Below, piece after piece: positions 33,593-42,945 of a DNA stretch of 61,540 bases (the stretch's first letter is position 1; the number at the start of each line of letters is the position of its first letter). The DNA comes from Planctomycetota bacterium (GTDB taxonomy: Bacteria; Planctomycetota; GCA-2746535), in the NCBI GenBank assembly GCA_002746535.1, contig NVWA01000034.1, forward strand, positions 1-61,540. Reading direction: 5' to 3'. The notes under the pieces are model-generated. The model did not search any database and was not told the origin of the DNA. It saw only the letters and a list, made by a program, of their open reading frames with translations. Made by a program: the position numbers and the translations under genes.

Positions 33593-35368
33593 ATGAAAAA
33601 TGTAATCTTATTGTGTACCTGTTTCTTAATATTTATCAGTAGTTTATGGGCAGAGGATTCTTCAAAACCAGGGGTAATTTTTAAAGAAATTTCTACGTTG
33701 CATTGTTTGGGTGTCCGTTGGACAATTCATGGAGACGCAAATGAAAATGCTGTGGTTGACATTTATTATAAAGTTAAGGGGTCGAAAGAATGGAGAAAAG
33801 GTTTTCCTTTATTTAGAACTCATCCAAACCCTCATTCCAGTAATCAGTCTAAAATCCACACGATAAAAGGTGGTTGGATGTTTGCAGGAAGTATTGTTGG
33901 TTTGGTTCCTGATACGGAATATGAAATCAAATTAAACTTGAATGATCCTGATGGTGGCAAAAAAGAAGAGTTATTAACGCTAAAAACCTGGAAAGAACCG
34001 GTCGAGCCAAAAGATATAAAGAAAATTTATGTGATGCCTGGTAATGGTGGTGGCGATGGATCAAAAGGTTCGCCATTTAAAGGGTTGCAGGCAGCATTGC
34101 CAAAAGCTCAGCCTGGAACACTTTTTTTGCTCCACAAAGGTGTTTACGTAAAAGGTGATTGCCCAGAAAATACACTGACATTAAAAACATCAGGTATAGA
34201 AGGGAAACCAATTGTTTTCAGAGCACTTGGTGATGGAGAAGTTATCCTTGATGGAGGTGGTAGCGATAGTACAAAAGGACGATTAATTAGTGCTGAGAAT
34301 ATCAAGCATGTTTGGTTCGAAGACTTTACCATTCAAGGTAGAATGTATGCTATTGTCGCACATGGCGGAAGCAATTGGGTTATTAGGCGTTGTAAATTTA
34401 TTAAGGTCAACAAAGGTTTTACCGCTCACAATGGCGGTTATAATGATTCACAGCATCATTTTATCTCAGATAATTCCATTAAAGGTCCAACTCATTGGCC
34501 AAGAAAAAAAGGGATAGAATCTTATTGCTTGACTTATATGAGTGGATCCGGGCATGTGATTGCTTTTAATAAAATGTCAAATGTGGGAGATGGCATGCAT
34601 GGTACAGGTTATGGTAATTTATCTGCTTCAGATTACTATCGCAACGATATTAATGTTGCTACTGATGATGGCCTAGAGACAGATTATGGTCAGTTTAATG
34701 TTCGCGTCTTTGAAAATCGAATGAGAAATATTATTCATGGCATTACGGCTCAACCTTCTCATGGAGGTCCTATCTATATCTTCAGAAATTTAATTTATAA
34801 TACGCCTTTGTCACCATTTAAGTTGAACAATCATACCACAGGTGTTTTAATTTTTCATAATACATGTTTAAGGCAAGGTGATGGTTTTAGAATTGTGCCT
34901 GCAAATGAAACGGTAACAAATATTATTACAAGAAATAACCTTTTCTTAGGCACCAGTAGCTATGGCCTTAAAACTACAGGAAGAATGCGTCGCTGTAATT
35001 TTGATAATGATGGCTACGGAGGCTTTAAAAGTTTTGCTAGTTGGAATGGTCAAAAAATTAAAACGATTGTGGCGGCTAAAACAGCAACCTACAAAAACCG
35101 TAATAAATTTTATAATCAAAAAGGTGCCTTTCTCATAAATACAGCTACTTGTTTTGAAAGCGGCATGTTGCCTCCTAAAAATAATAAACATGAATATACT
35201 TTAAAAGAACTAAATTTTTCACTAGCAAAAAAATCTGATGCTGTTGACAAAGGCGTTATCTTACCAGGTTTTAATGATAATTTTCATGGCAAAGCCCCTG
35301 ATTTAGGTGCCATCGAACTTGGACAAAAACCTCTTCATTATGGTCCACGCAAAACAACGGATAAATAA
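33593..35368 (+). CDS. secreted right-handed beta-helix protein with FN3-like domain
   Basis: The 591 residues begin with a signal peptide (NVILLCTCFLIFISSLWA). A fibronectin-III-like domain follows (about 25-140, with PDTEYEIKLNLNDPDG), then a right-handed parallel beta-helix (about 150-560) with VMPGNGGGDGSKGSPFKGLQ and FRALGDGEVILDGGGSDSTK (both 20). Such proteins bind or cleave polysaccharide, as in pectate-lyase-like enzymes. No lyase motif can be fixed. I chose the ATG at 33593 over 33566 because AAAGGAG precedes it at a good distance. Confidence 0.8.
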   Translation: MKNVILLCTCFLIFISSLWAEDSSKPGVIFKEISTLHCLGVRWTIHGDANENAVVDIYYKVKGSKEWRKGFPLFRTHPNPHSSNQSKIHTIKGGWMFAGSIVGLVPDTEYEIKLNLNDPDGGKKEELLTLKTWKEPVEPKDIKKIYVMPGNGGGDGSKGSPFKGLQAALPKAQPGTLFLLHKGVYVKGDCPENTLTLKTSGIEGKPIVFRALGDGEVILDGGGSDSTKGRLISAENIKHVWFEDFTIQGRMYAIVAHGGSNWVIRRCKFIKVNKGFTAHNGGYNDSQHHFISDNSIKGPTHWPRKKGIESYCLTYMSGSGHVIAFNKMSNVGDGMHGTGYGNLSASDYYRNDINVATDDGLETDYGQFNVRVFENRMRNIIHGITAQPSHGGPIYIFRNLIYNTPLSPFKLNNHTTGVLIFHNTCLRQGDGFRIVPANETVTNIITRNNLFLGTSSYGLKTTGRMRRCNFDNDGYGGFKSFASWNGQKIKTIVAAKTATYKNRNKFYNQKGAFLINTATCFESGMLPPKNNKHEYTLKELNFSLAKKSDAVDKGVILPGFNDNFHGKAPDLGAIELGQKPLHYGPRKTTDK

Positions 35369-35376
35369 CTTTTGCT

Positions 35377-35486
35377 TGTAGGAGCAGATTCAATATCTGC
35401 CCAAACCTTATGTGCTCATTTGCTTTCCCCAATTTTTAGTTTGATTTTTTGGAAATTATTGGGCGGATATAGAATCCGCTCCTACA
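35377..35486. repeat. REPIN-like inverted pair of palindromic repeats
   Basis: Two 28-base units lie at 35377-35404 and 35459-35486 in opposite orientation and match at 25 of 28 positions. Each unit begins TGTAGGAGC and has its own small palindrome (GCAGAT...ATCTGC or GCGGAT...ATCCGC). This is the layout of REP doublets. It sits just after the beta-helix gene and may also end its transcript. Confidence 0.75.
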
Positions 35487-35616
35487 TATTTCATCAACAA
35501 ATTTATTGTTCGCAAAATTGAAACATTAATTTCTAGAATGTTATGCATTGATGATTGGGCAAGGTTGTTAAACTTTTACTCCATAAAATGAACCATAATG
35601 ATAAAAGAGAAACCTA

Positions 35617-36660
35617 ATGAAAAAAACCACAACACACTATAGTCCATCCGAATATCACAATCACTTAATGGCTAATCTTAAACAAGAGATGGCATTTAAT
35701 GGAAAAGATGCTGATAAATGGAAACGATCATTGCAGAAAAAGTTGAAACAATTGATGGGTTATGACTATGGTAAAAAGAGAGTCCCTTTAAAGGTTAAAA
35801 GTCTTTGGATGCAAGAACACGCTCTTGGCACCATAGAAAAAATTGTATTTACCAGCGAGTTATATAGTGAAGTCTGTGCCTATATTTGTATTCCCAAAAA
35901 AGCAAAACCGCCCTATACCTTCATGGTTTGCTTGCAAGGTCATTCTACAGGTATGCACAATTCTATTGGTGTCGATATTAATGACGAAACAAAAAAGATT
36001 AAAGTTGAAGGAGATCGAGATTTTGGGTTAGGTTGTATGCGTAATGGTGTCGCGGCTATTTGTATTGAACAAAGATCTTTTGGTGAACGTAAAGAAAAAA
36101 AACAAAAAGCTGTCAGTAATCATGGTTGTCATGATGCTGTAATGCATTCATTAATGCTTGGGAAGACTTTATGTGCTGAAAGAGTTTATGATGTTGACCG
36201 CGCTATTGATTATTTATACACTCGAAAAGATGTTGACCGAAAGATGATTGGTGTTATGGGTAATTCTGGCGGAGGGACAATTAGTTTGTTCGCATCAGCG
36301 ATACTGCCGCGCATTAGATTTGCAATGCCTTCTTGCTACTTCAATTCATTTAAAGATTCGATCATGTCTCTTTATCATTGTGGCGATAACTACATACCAG
36401 GCTTGTTAAATTATGCCGAGATGTCAGATATTATGGGTTTGTTCGCTCCCAAACCTGTAGTTATTGTTGCCGGTGAAAAGGACCCTATCTTCCCTGTAAA
36501 AGCGACTCGAAAAGCTTTTAAAGATTTGAAAAAAATCTATCAGCATCATGGTGTTGCCAATCAATGTCATCTTGTAATTGGCAAGGGTGGTCATCGCTTT
36601 TATGAAAAACTCGCTTGGCCAAAAATGGTAAAATTAATAAAATCATTGAAAAATACGTAG
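35617..36660 (+). CDS. alpha/beta hydrolase, esterase-like
   Basis: The 347 residues carry the nucleophile motif GNSGGG (S217), an acid in GEKDPIFP (D289) and a His in GKGGHRFYEK (H326), which gives a complete Ser-Asp-His triad. The middle part, FMVCLQGHSTGMHNSIGVDI, resembles the Abhydrolase_7/acetyl-xylan-esterase type seen beside glycan genes. It has no signal peptide. The likely role is removal of ester groups from sugars, but the substrate is not readable. Confidence 0.78.
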   Translation: MKKTTTHYSPSEYHNHLMANLKQEMAFNGKDADKWKRSLQKKLKQLMGYDYGKKRVPLKVKSLWMQEHALGTIEKIVFTSELYSEVCAYICIPKKAKPPYTFMVCLQGHSTGMHNSIGVDINDETKKIKVEGDRDFGLGCMRNGVAAICIEQRSFGERKEKKQKAVSNHGCHDAVMHSLMLGKTLCAERVYDVDRAIDYLYTRKDVDRKMIGVMGNSGGGTISLFASAILPRIRFAMPSCYFNSFKDSIMSLYHCGDNYIPGLLNYAEMSDIMGLFAPKPVVIVAGEKDPIFPVKATRKAFKDLKKIYQHHGVANQCHLVIGKGGHRFYEKLAWPKMVKLIKSLKNT

Positions 36661-37128
36661 TACTATTCTTTGCAATGATAAAAAAAAATTAGTTTGTATT
36701 TAGATTGATTTTGATGATTACGACAAGAGTACCTTTGGTCTTTTTGAATAATTATCATGTAGCGAAAAGACCCTTTTTTTAATATAACTCTAAGAAATAA
36801 AAGCAGTTATAACTTACAATAAGTTAGGTAAGTAGTCGAGTATAACAGTGCGATTATTGTGAATTGATAGGCTAATTTGACAGCCAAGGCCCATTTAGCA
36901 TAAATATAAAAGACTATTTTTTCGACCAATAGTCTTGTTAACCTCTTCAATACCCTCATATTTCGGTATAATTACAGCCGAATCGTTTCAATCTAGTAAT
37001 CCTCGGTCCTCTGTATAGATCCTGTTTTTATTATTGTTGATGGTTTAAAATGTAGTGTCCAGACATAAGTTTGACTGGAGGGTCAAGAGTACCCAAGAAA
37101 AGAAGTAAATTTTTAAGAGAGAAGTATT
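36661..37128. promoter_or_regulatory. cold-shock gene leader region
   Basis: This 468-base spacer holds no ORF. A TATAAT box lies at 36967-36972, preceded by a hairpin (AAGACTA at 36910-36916, TAGTCTT at 36930-36936). If the box is the promoter, the leader RNA is about 150 bases, a length normal for cold-shock mRNAs. No good -35 box was found. Confidence 0.4.
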
Positions 37129-37341
37129 ATGTCAGAAAGAACAAACGGTACCGTTAAGTGGTTTAACACAACAAAAGGTTTTGGATTTATCACTGAAGAA
37201 AGCGGTAAAGACGTTTTTGTACATTATAGTGCGATCGAAGGATCAGGCTATAAAGCATTGCAAGAAGGTCAAAAAGTTACTATGGAAGTAACGACAGGCG
37301 AAAAAGGCTTACAAGCTGCAGACGTCCAACCAGTAGAGTAA
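37129..37341 (+). CDS. csp: cold-shock protein, CspA family
   Basis: The 70 residues are a single cold-shock domain with NGTVKWFNTTKGFGFI (RNP1, KGFGFI) and KDVFVHYSAIEG (RNP2, VFVHYS), then VTMEVTTGEKGLQAADVQPV. It binds single-stranded RNA and DNA and melts RNA structure. AGAGAG precedes the ATG. A strong hairpin follows (37419-37448). Confidence 0.96.
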   Translation: MSERTNGTVKWFNTTKGFGFITEESGKDVFVHYSAIEGSGYKALQEGQKVTMEVTTGEKGLQAADVQPVE

Positions 37342-37418
37342 CTCACCAACATTTGTTTAAATTCTAAATTTTAAGCAGTACACTTCTTTCTTGAACGTGT
37401 ATATATTAGTTTGGTTAG

Positions 37419-37448
37419 AAAGTCAGAAGCAATATCGCTTCTGACTTT
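37419..37448 (+). terminator. terminator after cold-shock gene
   Basis: A 12-bp perfect stem (AAAGTCAGAAGC with GCTTCTGACTTT) has a 6-base loop and a short T-tail. It lies about 78 bases after the csp stop, in a 319-base spacer with no other gene. Confidence 0.75.
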
Positions 37449-37660
37449 TGATTCTTTTAAATTCAAAGCAGTAGCGTTTTTCATATCCTTCTTTATTAAT
37501 TTGATGTTAATAAATCCAACCATTTATTTTCTATTTCTCTTTTGTGATACGGGATAAATATTACTTAAAAAATTTATGATTTTCTTTTGATGTTATTAGA
37601 CTAGCGTTTTAAGTGAAGTTTTCACCCCATCAAGACACAGTGACTTTTTTTGGAGTTTTT

Positions 37661-39640
37661 ATGACAAATATTTTTCTTTCAAAAAGGCTTATGCCAAAAT
37701 CTAATTTAGGCCGAGAAAATACATTGCCTAGATATAAGATATTATCCTATGAAGAACCCGTGGAGTTTCATGAATCGCCTGGTGGTATTCGAATGGAAAA
37801 TACGATGGAAGAATTTGGACGCAATACATTGCCTTATCTCTTACAAGATCACTATGATCACGAGCAAAATGAAGGGGAAATGAAAACAGTTGTCTTAGAA
37901 AATGAATTTCTTAAAGCCACTTTTTATCCTGAGTATGGTGGACGATTAGCTTCACTTTGGGACAAAGAAGAAAACAAAGAACTTTTATTTGATAACCCGG
38001 CCTTTCAGCCTGCCAACTTAGCTCTCAGAAATGCATGGTTTTCGGGAGGTATTGAATGGAATGGTCCGGCTTTCGGGCACACATTCATTACTTGTAATCC
38101 TGTGCATTTTGGTGTTCATGAAAAAGATGGTACGAAGATTTTAAGAATCTACGACTTTGATCGGTACTATAATACTTCTTGGCAAATTGATTTTAAACTT
38201 GAGGATGGCTCCAAGCAACTTTGGTATCATGTGACGTTAAGAAACCTTTCAGAAACAAAAATTCCTTTATTTTGGTGGACAAATATTGCCGCCCCAGTTA
38301 ACGAGAAAATTCGTTTTATTACGCGACATGATCATTGCCTTAATCATTTACTAGTTAAAGAAATGTCTGAATGTAGTTTCCCCGTTGAAAAGGAAATTGA
38401 TATTAGTTATTCGACTAATTCTGATAGTGCTTTATCTCTCTTTTTTATTGATGACAAGAAAGCCTATCCTTGGTTTTCTTATGCCGATGAAAAAGGTTAT
38501 GGTCTTTTTCACCTTTCATCAAAAAACTTACCGGGCAAGAAACTATGGTACTTTGGTAGTAGCAATGGTGGCAAAAACTGGATGGATAAATTAAGCATGC
38601 CAGGCCAAGGGGATTATATTGAAATTCAAGCAGGGGTTACTGACACTCAAGTACAAATGCATCCCTTCCCAGAAAAAAGCGTTATGTGTTGGACAGAATG
38701 CATCGGCCCATTGTCTTGTGATCAAGAAATAATACATGGAGATTACACCGAAGCCGTTAATCATTCAGAAGAAAAAATCGAGTCTTTAGGAATTTCTAAT
38801 GATCTTGAAAAAATCCATGAAATGATGGTTTCTTGGCAAGATGATCAAGTCGATGAAGTGATTTATCATGGATTAGGCTGGGGGAAAGTTTATGAGTTGA
38901 GCTATCAGACAAATATACCAGGGGCAACATTTTCAAAAGAGTTGGGAGAGAAAGAGCAGCCATGGTTTGAATTATTAACTAATGGTACTTTTTCTGAGGC
39001 CACATTAAATAAAGAGCCTATTTCCTGGATGGTTGATTCTAAATGGATCGGAATTCTCCAAAAATCGGTCAAAGACTCTGGAGACACTTGGTTACATTCA
39101 TTGTACCTTGGAGTCATCTTTTTGGAAAATGAAGAAGAAGAAGAGGCTATAAAATATTTTGAAAAATCATCTGAACTAAAAATTAATGTTCATGCTTTCA
39201 GAAGCTTGGCTACAATTTACCTGTGTAAAAAAGAATATGAAAAAGCCCAAGATTATTACAAAAAGGCCTGGGAGATAGCCAACGAATCGGAAGACCTCTA
39301 TCTAGAAATATTAAATGAATATATTAATCGAGAGCGATTTGAGAGTATGGTTGAATACATGAATCTTTGTCCTGCTCACCTGAAAGAACATGAATTACTT
39401 TCTATAGGAAAATCGATTGTTGCTATCAATGAAAAGAAATATCCTGAAGCAAGAGAGGCACTATTGCGGGAATACACTTTCATTCGTGAAGGAAATACAA
39501 TACTCTCTGATCTTTGGTTTGAGTCTTATATTGGCGAACGAAGTCTTGAGTTGGGTAGAGATCTGACCGATGAAGAAAAGAAAACGATAGAAACGGAATT
39601 TGCACCACCGAAGTATATTGATTTCAGATTGCGCCGTTAA
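37661..39640 (+). CDS. DUF5107 domain protein with C-terminal TPR repeats
   Basis: The 659 residues begin with a large beta-sandwich region: VVLENEFLKATFYPEYGGRL, FSGGIEWNGPAFGHT and FWWTNIAAPVNEKIRF. These are typical of DUF5107, a family related to mutarotase-like sugar-binding folds. TPR-like repeats follow (about 475-590, with LGVIFLENEEEEEAIKYFEK). I chose the ATG at 37661, with GGAG seven bases upstream, over a GTG at 37613. There is no signal peptide. The role is probably sugar metabolism. Confidence 0.8.
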   Translation: MTNIFLSKRLMPKSNLGRENTLPRYKILSYEEPVEFHESPGGIRMENTMEEFGRNTLPYLLQDHYDHEQNEGEMKTVVLENEFLKATFYPEYGGRLASLWDKEENKELLFDNPAFQPANLALRNAWFSGGIEWNGPAFGHTFITCNPVHFGVHEKDGTKILRIYDFDRYYNTSWQIDFKLEDGSKQLWYHVTLRNLSETKIPLFWWTNIAAPVNEKIRFITRHDHCLNHLLVKEMSECSFPVEKEIDISYSTNSDSALSLFFIDDKKAYPWFSYADEKGYGLFHLSSKNLPGKKLWYFGSSNGGKNWMDKLSMPGQGDYIEIQAGVTDTQVQMHPFPEKSVMCWTECIGPLSCDQEIIHGDYTEAVNHSEEKIESLGISNDLEKIHEMMVSWQDDQVDEVIYHGLGWGKVYELSYQTNIPGATFSKELGEKEQPWFELLTNGTFSEATLNKEPISWMVDSKWIGILQKSVKDSGDTWLHSLYLGVIFLENEEEEEAIKYFEKSSELKINVHAFRSLATIYLCKKEYEKAQDYYKKAWEIANESEDLYLEILNEYINRERFESMVEYMNLCPAHLKEHELLSIGKSIVAINEKKYPEAREALLREYTFIREGNTILSDLWFESYIGERSLELGRDLTDEEKKTIETEFAPPKYIDFRLRR

Positions 39641-39873
39641 AACTTTATTTGAAACAGCTGTTATTATGTCCCTATGATTTAATAATAGCTGTGATTCATA
39701 TTTTCAAGACCATCTTCATAAAATTGATTTGCATACATCTGTTTTAGTCTCTTAAAGTGTTAATATCTAGTAAGTAAATACTTTATTATTATTATTTTAC
39801 TTAACTATGGAATAAACTGTATTCTTTGGAATTGTTTTTCCCATTAAGTTAAAAATATTCATAAAGTTAAAAA

Positions 39874-42800
39874 ATGATCAAGATCAACCCTTCAAAATTT
39901 TTAGGTCTCTTGGCCCTTGAGAAAGGTTGGATCAATGAAAGAGAATTAAAAGAATCTTTGTTTATGCAAAAGCAGTCCGGTGATTTTATCGGTACTGTTT
40001 TAATGAAACAAAATGCGATCAGAGAAGACCAGTTAACTCTTTTACTAGAAATTCAAAAAGAAGCTTCTACCAGAAAAGAAGCTTTTATGTTTGGTTCTAT
40101 AGCTGTAGAAAATAATTTGATAAAAGCAGAAGAGCTAGTAGATGCCTTAGAGAAACAAAAACAAAGTCATTTCAAAAATACAATTGGAGAAATTCTAATT
40201 GCAAAGAACTTAATGACAAAAGAAGATTGCACCTCTGTTTTAAAAACCCAAAGTCGATTAAGTGTTGAAAAGAATTCTGGAGAAACATCTGTTATTGTAA
40301 TGATGTGTCCCTCCTGTAATCACAAATATAATATTAAAGATCCCAATAGATATCGAAAGGTTCGGTGTAAAAAATGTAAATATACCTTTGAGGTTGGCAC
40401 TAAAGAGCTAGGTGCTTCAGATACCCAAATGCTATTGGTGCAAGATGATCCTGCTCAAGTGGTTGATTCTACAACGAATGAGTTTTATGCTTACCTTGCC
40501 TTGAATAAACTGATTCCTAAAGAGAAAGAAATCCAAGATAAAATTGACGGCATAGGTCTTCAAAGATATATTATTGGAAAAGAGATTGCTCGTGGCGGAA
40601 TGGGGGCCATACTTTCGACCTTTGATTCAAATTTACGACGGAGTATTGTAACAAAAGTACACTTAAATTATAAATCTAGAATTGCAACGCTTAGATTTAT
40701 TGAAGAAGCCCAAATTACCGGACAGCTAGAACATCCAAATATCCCCCCGGTATATGACCTTGGTATTAATAATAAGAAAAAATTATTTTTTACCATGAAG
40801 CATATTAAAGGAGAAACATTAGATAGTATTATTAATAAACTTAATGTAGAAGATCGCAAAACCGTAAAAAAATATAACACAAATCAATTGGTCAATATCA
40901 TTGTTAAAGTGTGTCATGCTCTAACTTATGCCCATAGCAAAAATGTTATTCACAGAGACATTAAACCGGAAAACATAATGATTGGTGAGTATGGCGAAGT
41001 ACTATTGATGGATTGGGGTTTAGGAAAGATAATTGGTTCAAAAGAAGAGTTAGAAGAATTAAGTGATACTAACGATCAGATTTCATCTGCTCGCTCAGGA
41101 GATGACTTATCTCAAACCATGGAAGGGACAACCGCAGGCACACCAGCCTTTATGTCCCCGGAACAAGCCCGAGGTAAGATGGATGAATTAGACGAAAGAT
41201 CTGATGTATATTCGTTAGGGGCAACTCTTTATAATATTTTGGCGTTAGAAAGACCTTTTAAAGGAAAGGATTTACGAGACCTGCTAAAAAAAGTAATTAA
41301 AGGGAGCATTCGGCCAATGCCAGATTTTGTGCCAGAGGAGTTGGTTTCAATTACACAAAAGGCCATGGCAAATAAACTTAGTCAAAGATATCAAAACGCA
41401 AAAGAGCTTGAGGCTGACCTTATTAAATACCAAATGGGGTATTCTGTGTCTGCGAAAAAAGACACGACAATTGATATATTAAAAAAGTTTTACAAACGCA
41501 ATAAAACTATTTGTATTCTATCATTGATTTCCTTGTTGGTCATTGTCATGGGTTCAATTTTTTTCATTGTATTAATCAATGGTCAAATCAAAGAAGCTGT
41601 CATTCAAAAGCAATTAGCCGTAAAAAATTTACAAGAGGCCGAATTAGCACTTGATAAATTTGAAGCTGAAAAAAGTAAGCGATTAAAAGACAATGCAAAG
41701 TCGGCGCCAGCCTATTACCTGCAAGCACAAAAAGATATTGAAGAAAATCAATTTAAAATTGCTTTAAAAAACAGCAGCATAGCAGTTCAGTATGACGATA
41801 CTAATTTGGATTATTATTTTTTGAGAGGGTCTTTGTATTTATGCAATCAAGAATTTAACAAAGCCATATTGGATTATGAACTTTGTCTAAAGCGAAAGTT
41901 TAAATCGAATTCTTCAAAACGTCTTATTGATATTATGGAATATATAATCAAAACAAAACAATTTGATGCCAGTAAGCCTGAAATTTCTAATATCCTAAGA
42001 AATGAAAAACTCTTCAAAATTTCAGTTCATTTATTAAGCGATATTACTAAAAAAATACACGGTTGGCATAAAAATATAATGAAATCATGGGGCTTGAAGA
42101 GGCGAAATTACTATCTTGGTATCAATGCCAATCATAAAATAAGATTTTATATGGGTTATAATGGGAAAAAAAATATCGACTTTTCAGCTCTCAATAAAAT
42201 AAAAGTTCATGTGCTTTCTTTAAGATCAATCAATATTGATACGATAACTTTTATTAAAAATATGCCATTAGAAGAAGTAGATCTATATAGCTGTGTTGGA
42301 CTTACAAATTTATCTGCCTTAAAATCGCACCGTTTGAGAAAATTTCAATTAGCAGTCTCTAAAGTAAAAAGTATTAATTTTTTAAAAAACTCTCAGCTAG
42401 AATATTTAAAGTTGTTTAGTTGTGGTGTCACCTCACTGGAGCCAGTGCGTGGACAGCCCATTAAAAAGCTGGAGCTATATAAAATAGCTTTAAAAAATTA
42501 CGATGTATTTAAAACATTTCAATTGGAATCACTGTCTATAAGAATTTCTTCCAAAACAAACATTGATTTTTTAAATGATTTACCGCGACTAAATGAGCTT
42601 ACTCTCGGCTCTATGAAAATATTAAAGCCTTTAAATAAATATGACATTCCTCTTGAATCGTTAGTTCTAACTGGTGTACATCTTAAGTCCTATGCCTGGA
42701 TAGGAAACTTTAAGTTAAAGAAATTGGGTATTTATGGGTCTTACATCAAGAACCTTGATTTTATTTCAAAAATTAAAACTCTAGAAGAACTAATCATAGA

Positions 42801-42945
42801 ATTAAAATTTATGCCTAATGATTGGGCGAAACAATTAAAGAAACATTCAAATAAAAACCTAAAGGTACATGCTAGAGGAGACCTGAAATTTTATTCCGTT
42901 GATGCGTTTATTAAAAAATACAATAATGTGGTACCAAAGAAATGA
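39874..42945 (+). CDS. membrane Ser/Thr kinase A with MshEN-like repeats and zinc ribbon
   Basis: The 1023 residues have, in order, three N-terminal repeats of about 45-55 residues (beginning FLGLLALEKGWINERELKE), like the MshEN fold of PilB/MshE proteins; a zinc ribbon (MCPSCNHKYNIKD ... CKKC, about 148-177); and a kinase with Gly loop ARGGMGA (239-245), K261, HRDIKPEN (360-367) and DWG (380-382). One membrane helix (about 546-569), a coiled coil, TPR and C-terminal leucine-rich-like repeats follow. The stop overlaps the next gene by four bases. It probably senses an outside signal; the target is unknown. Confidence 0.88.
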   Translation: MIKINPSKFLGLLALEKGWINERELKESLFMQKQSGDFIGTVLMKQNAIREDQLTLLLEIQKEASTRKEAFMFGSIAVENNLIKAEELVDALEKQKQSHFKNTIGEILIAKNLMTKEDCTSVLKTQSRLSVEKNSGETSVIVMMCPSCNHKYNIKDPNRYRKVRCKKCKYTFEVGTKELGASDTQMLLVQDDPAQVVDSTTNEFYAYLALNKLIPKEKEIQDKIDGIGLQRYIIGKEIARGGMGAILSTFDSNLRRSIVTKVHLNYKSRIATLRFIEEAQITGQLEHPNIPPVYDLGINNKKKLFFTMKHIKGETLDSIINKLNVEDRKTVKKYNTNQLVNIIVKVCHALTYAHSKNVIHRDIKPENIMIGEYGEVLLMDWGLGKIIGSKEELEELSDTNDQISSARSGDDLSQTMEGTTAGTPAFMSPEQARGKMDELDERSDVYSLGATLYNILALERPFKGKDLRDLLKKVIKGSIRPMPDFVPEELVSITQKAMANKLSQRYQNAKELEADLIKYQMGYSVSAKKDTTIDILKKFYKRNKTICILSLISLLVIVMGSIFFIVLINGQIKEAVIQKQLAVKNLQEAELALDKFEAEKSKRLKDNAKSAPAYYLQAQKDIEENQFKIALKNSSIAVQYDDTNLDYYFLRGSLYLCNQEFNKAILDYELCLKRKFKSNSSKRLIDIMEYIIKTKQFDASKPEISNILRNEKLFKISVHLLSDITKKIHGWHKNIMKSWGLKRRNYYLGINANHKIRFYMGYNGKKNIDFSALNKIKVHVLSLRSINIDTITFIKNMPLEEVDLYSCVGLTNLSALKSHRLRKFQLAVSKVKSINFLKNSQLEYLKLFSCGVTSLEPVRGQPIKKLELYKIALKNYDVFKTFQLESLSIRISSKTNIDFLNDLPRLNELTLGSMKILKPLNKYDIPLESLVLTGVHLKSYAWIGNFKLKKLGIYGSYIKNLDFISKIKTLEELIIELKFMPNDWAKQLKKHSNKNLKVHARGDLKFYSVDAFIKKYNNVVPKK

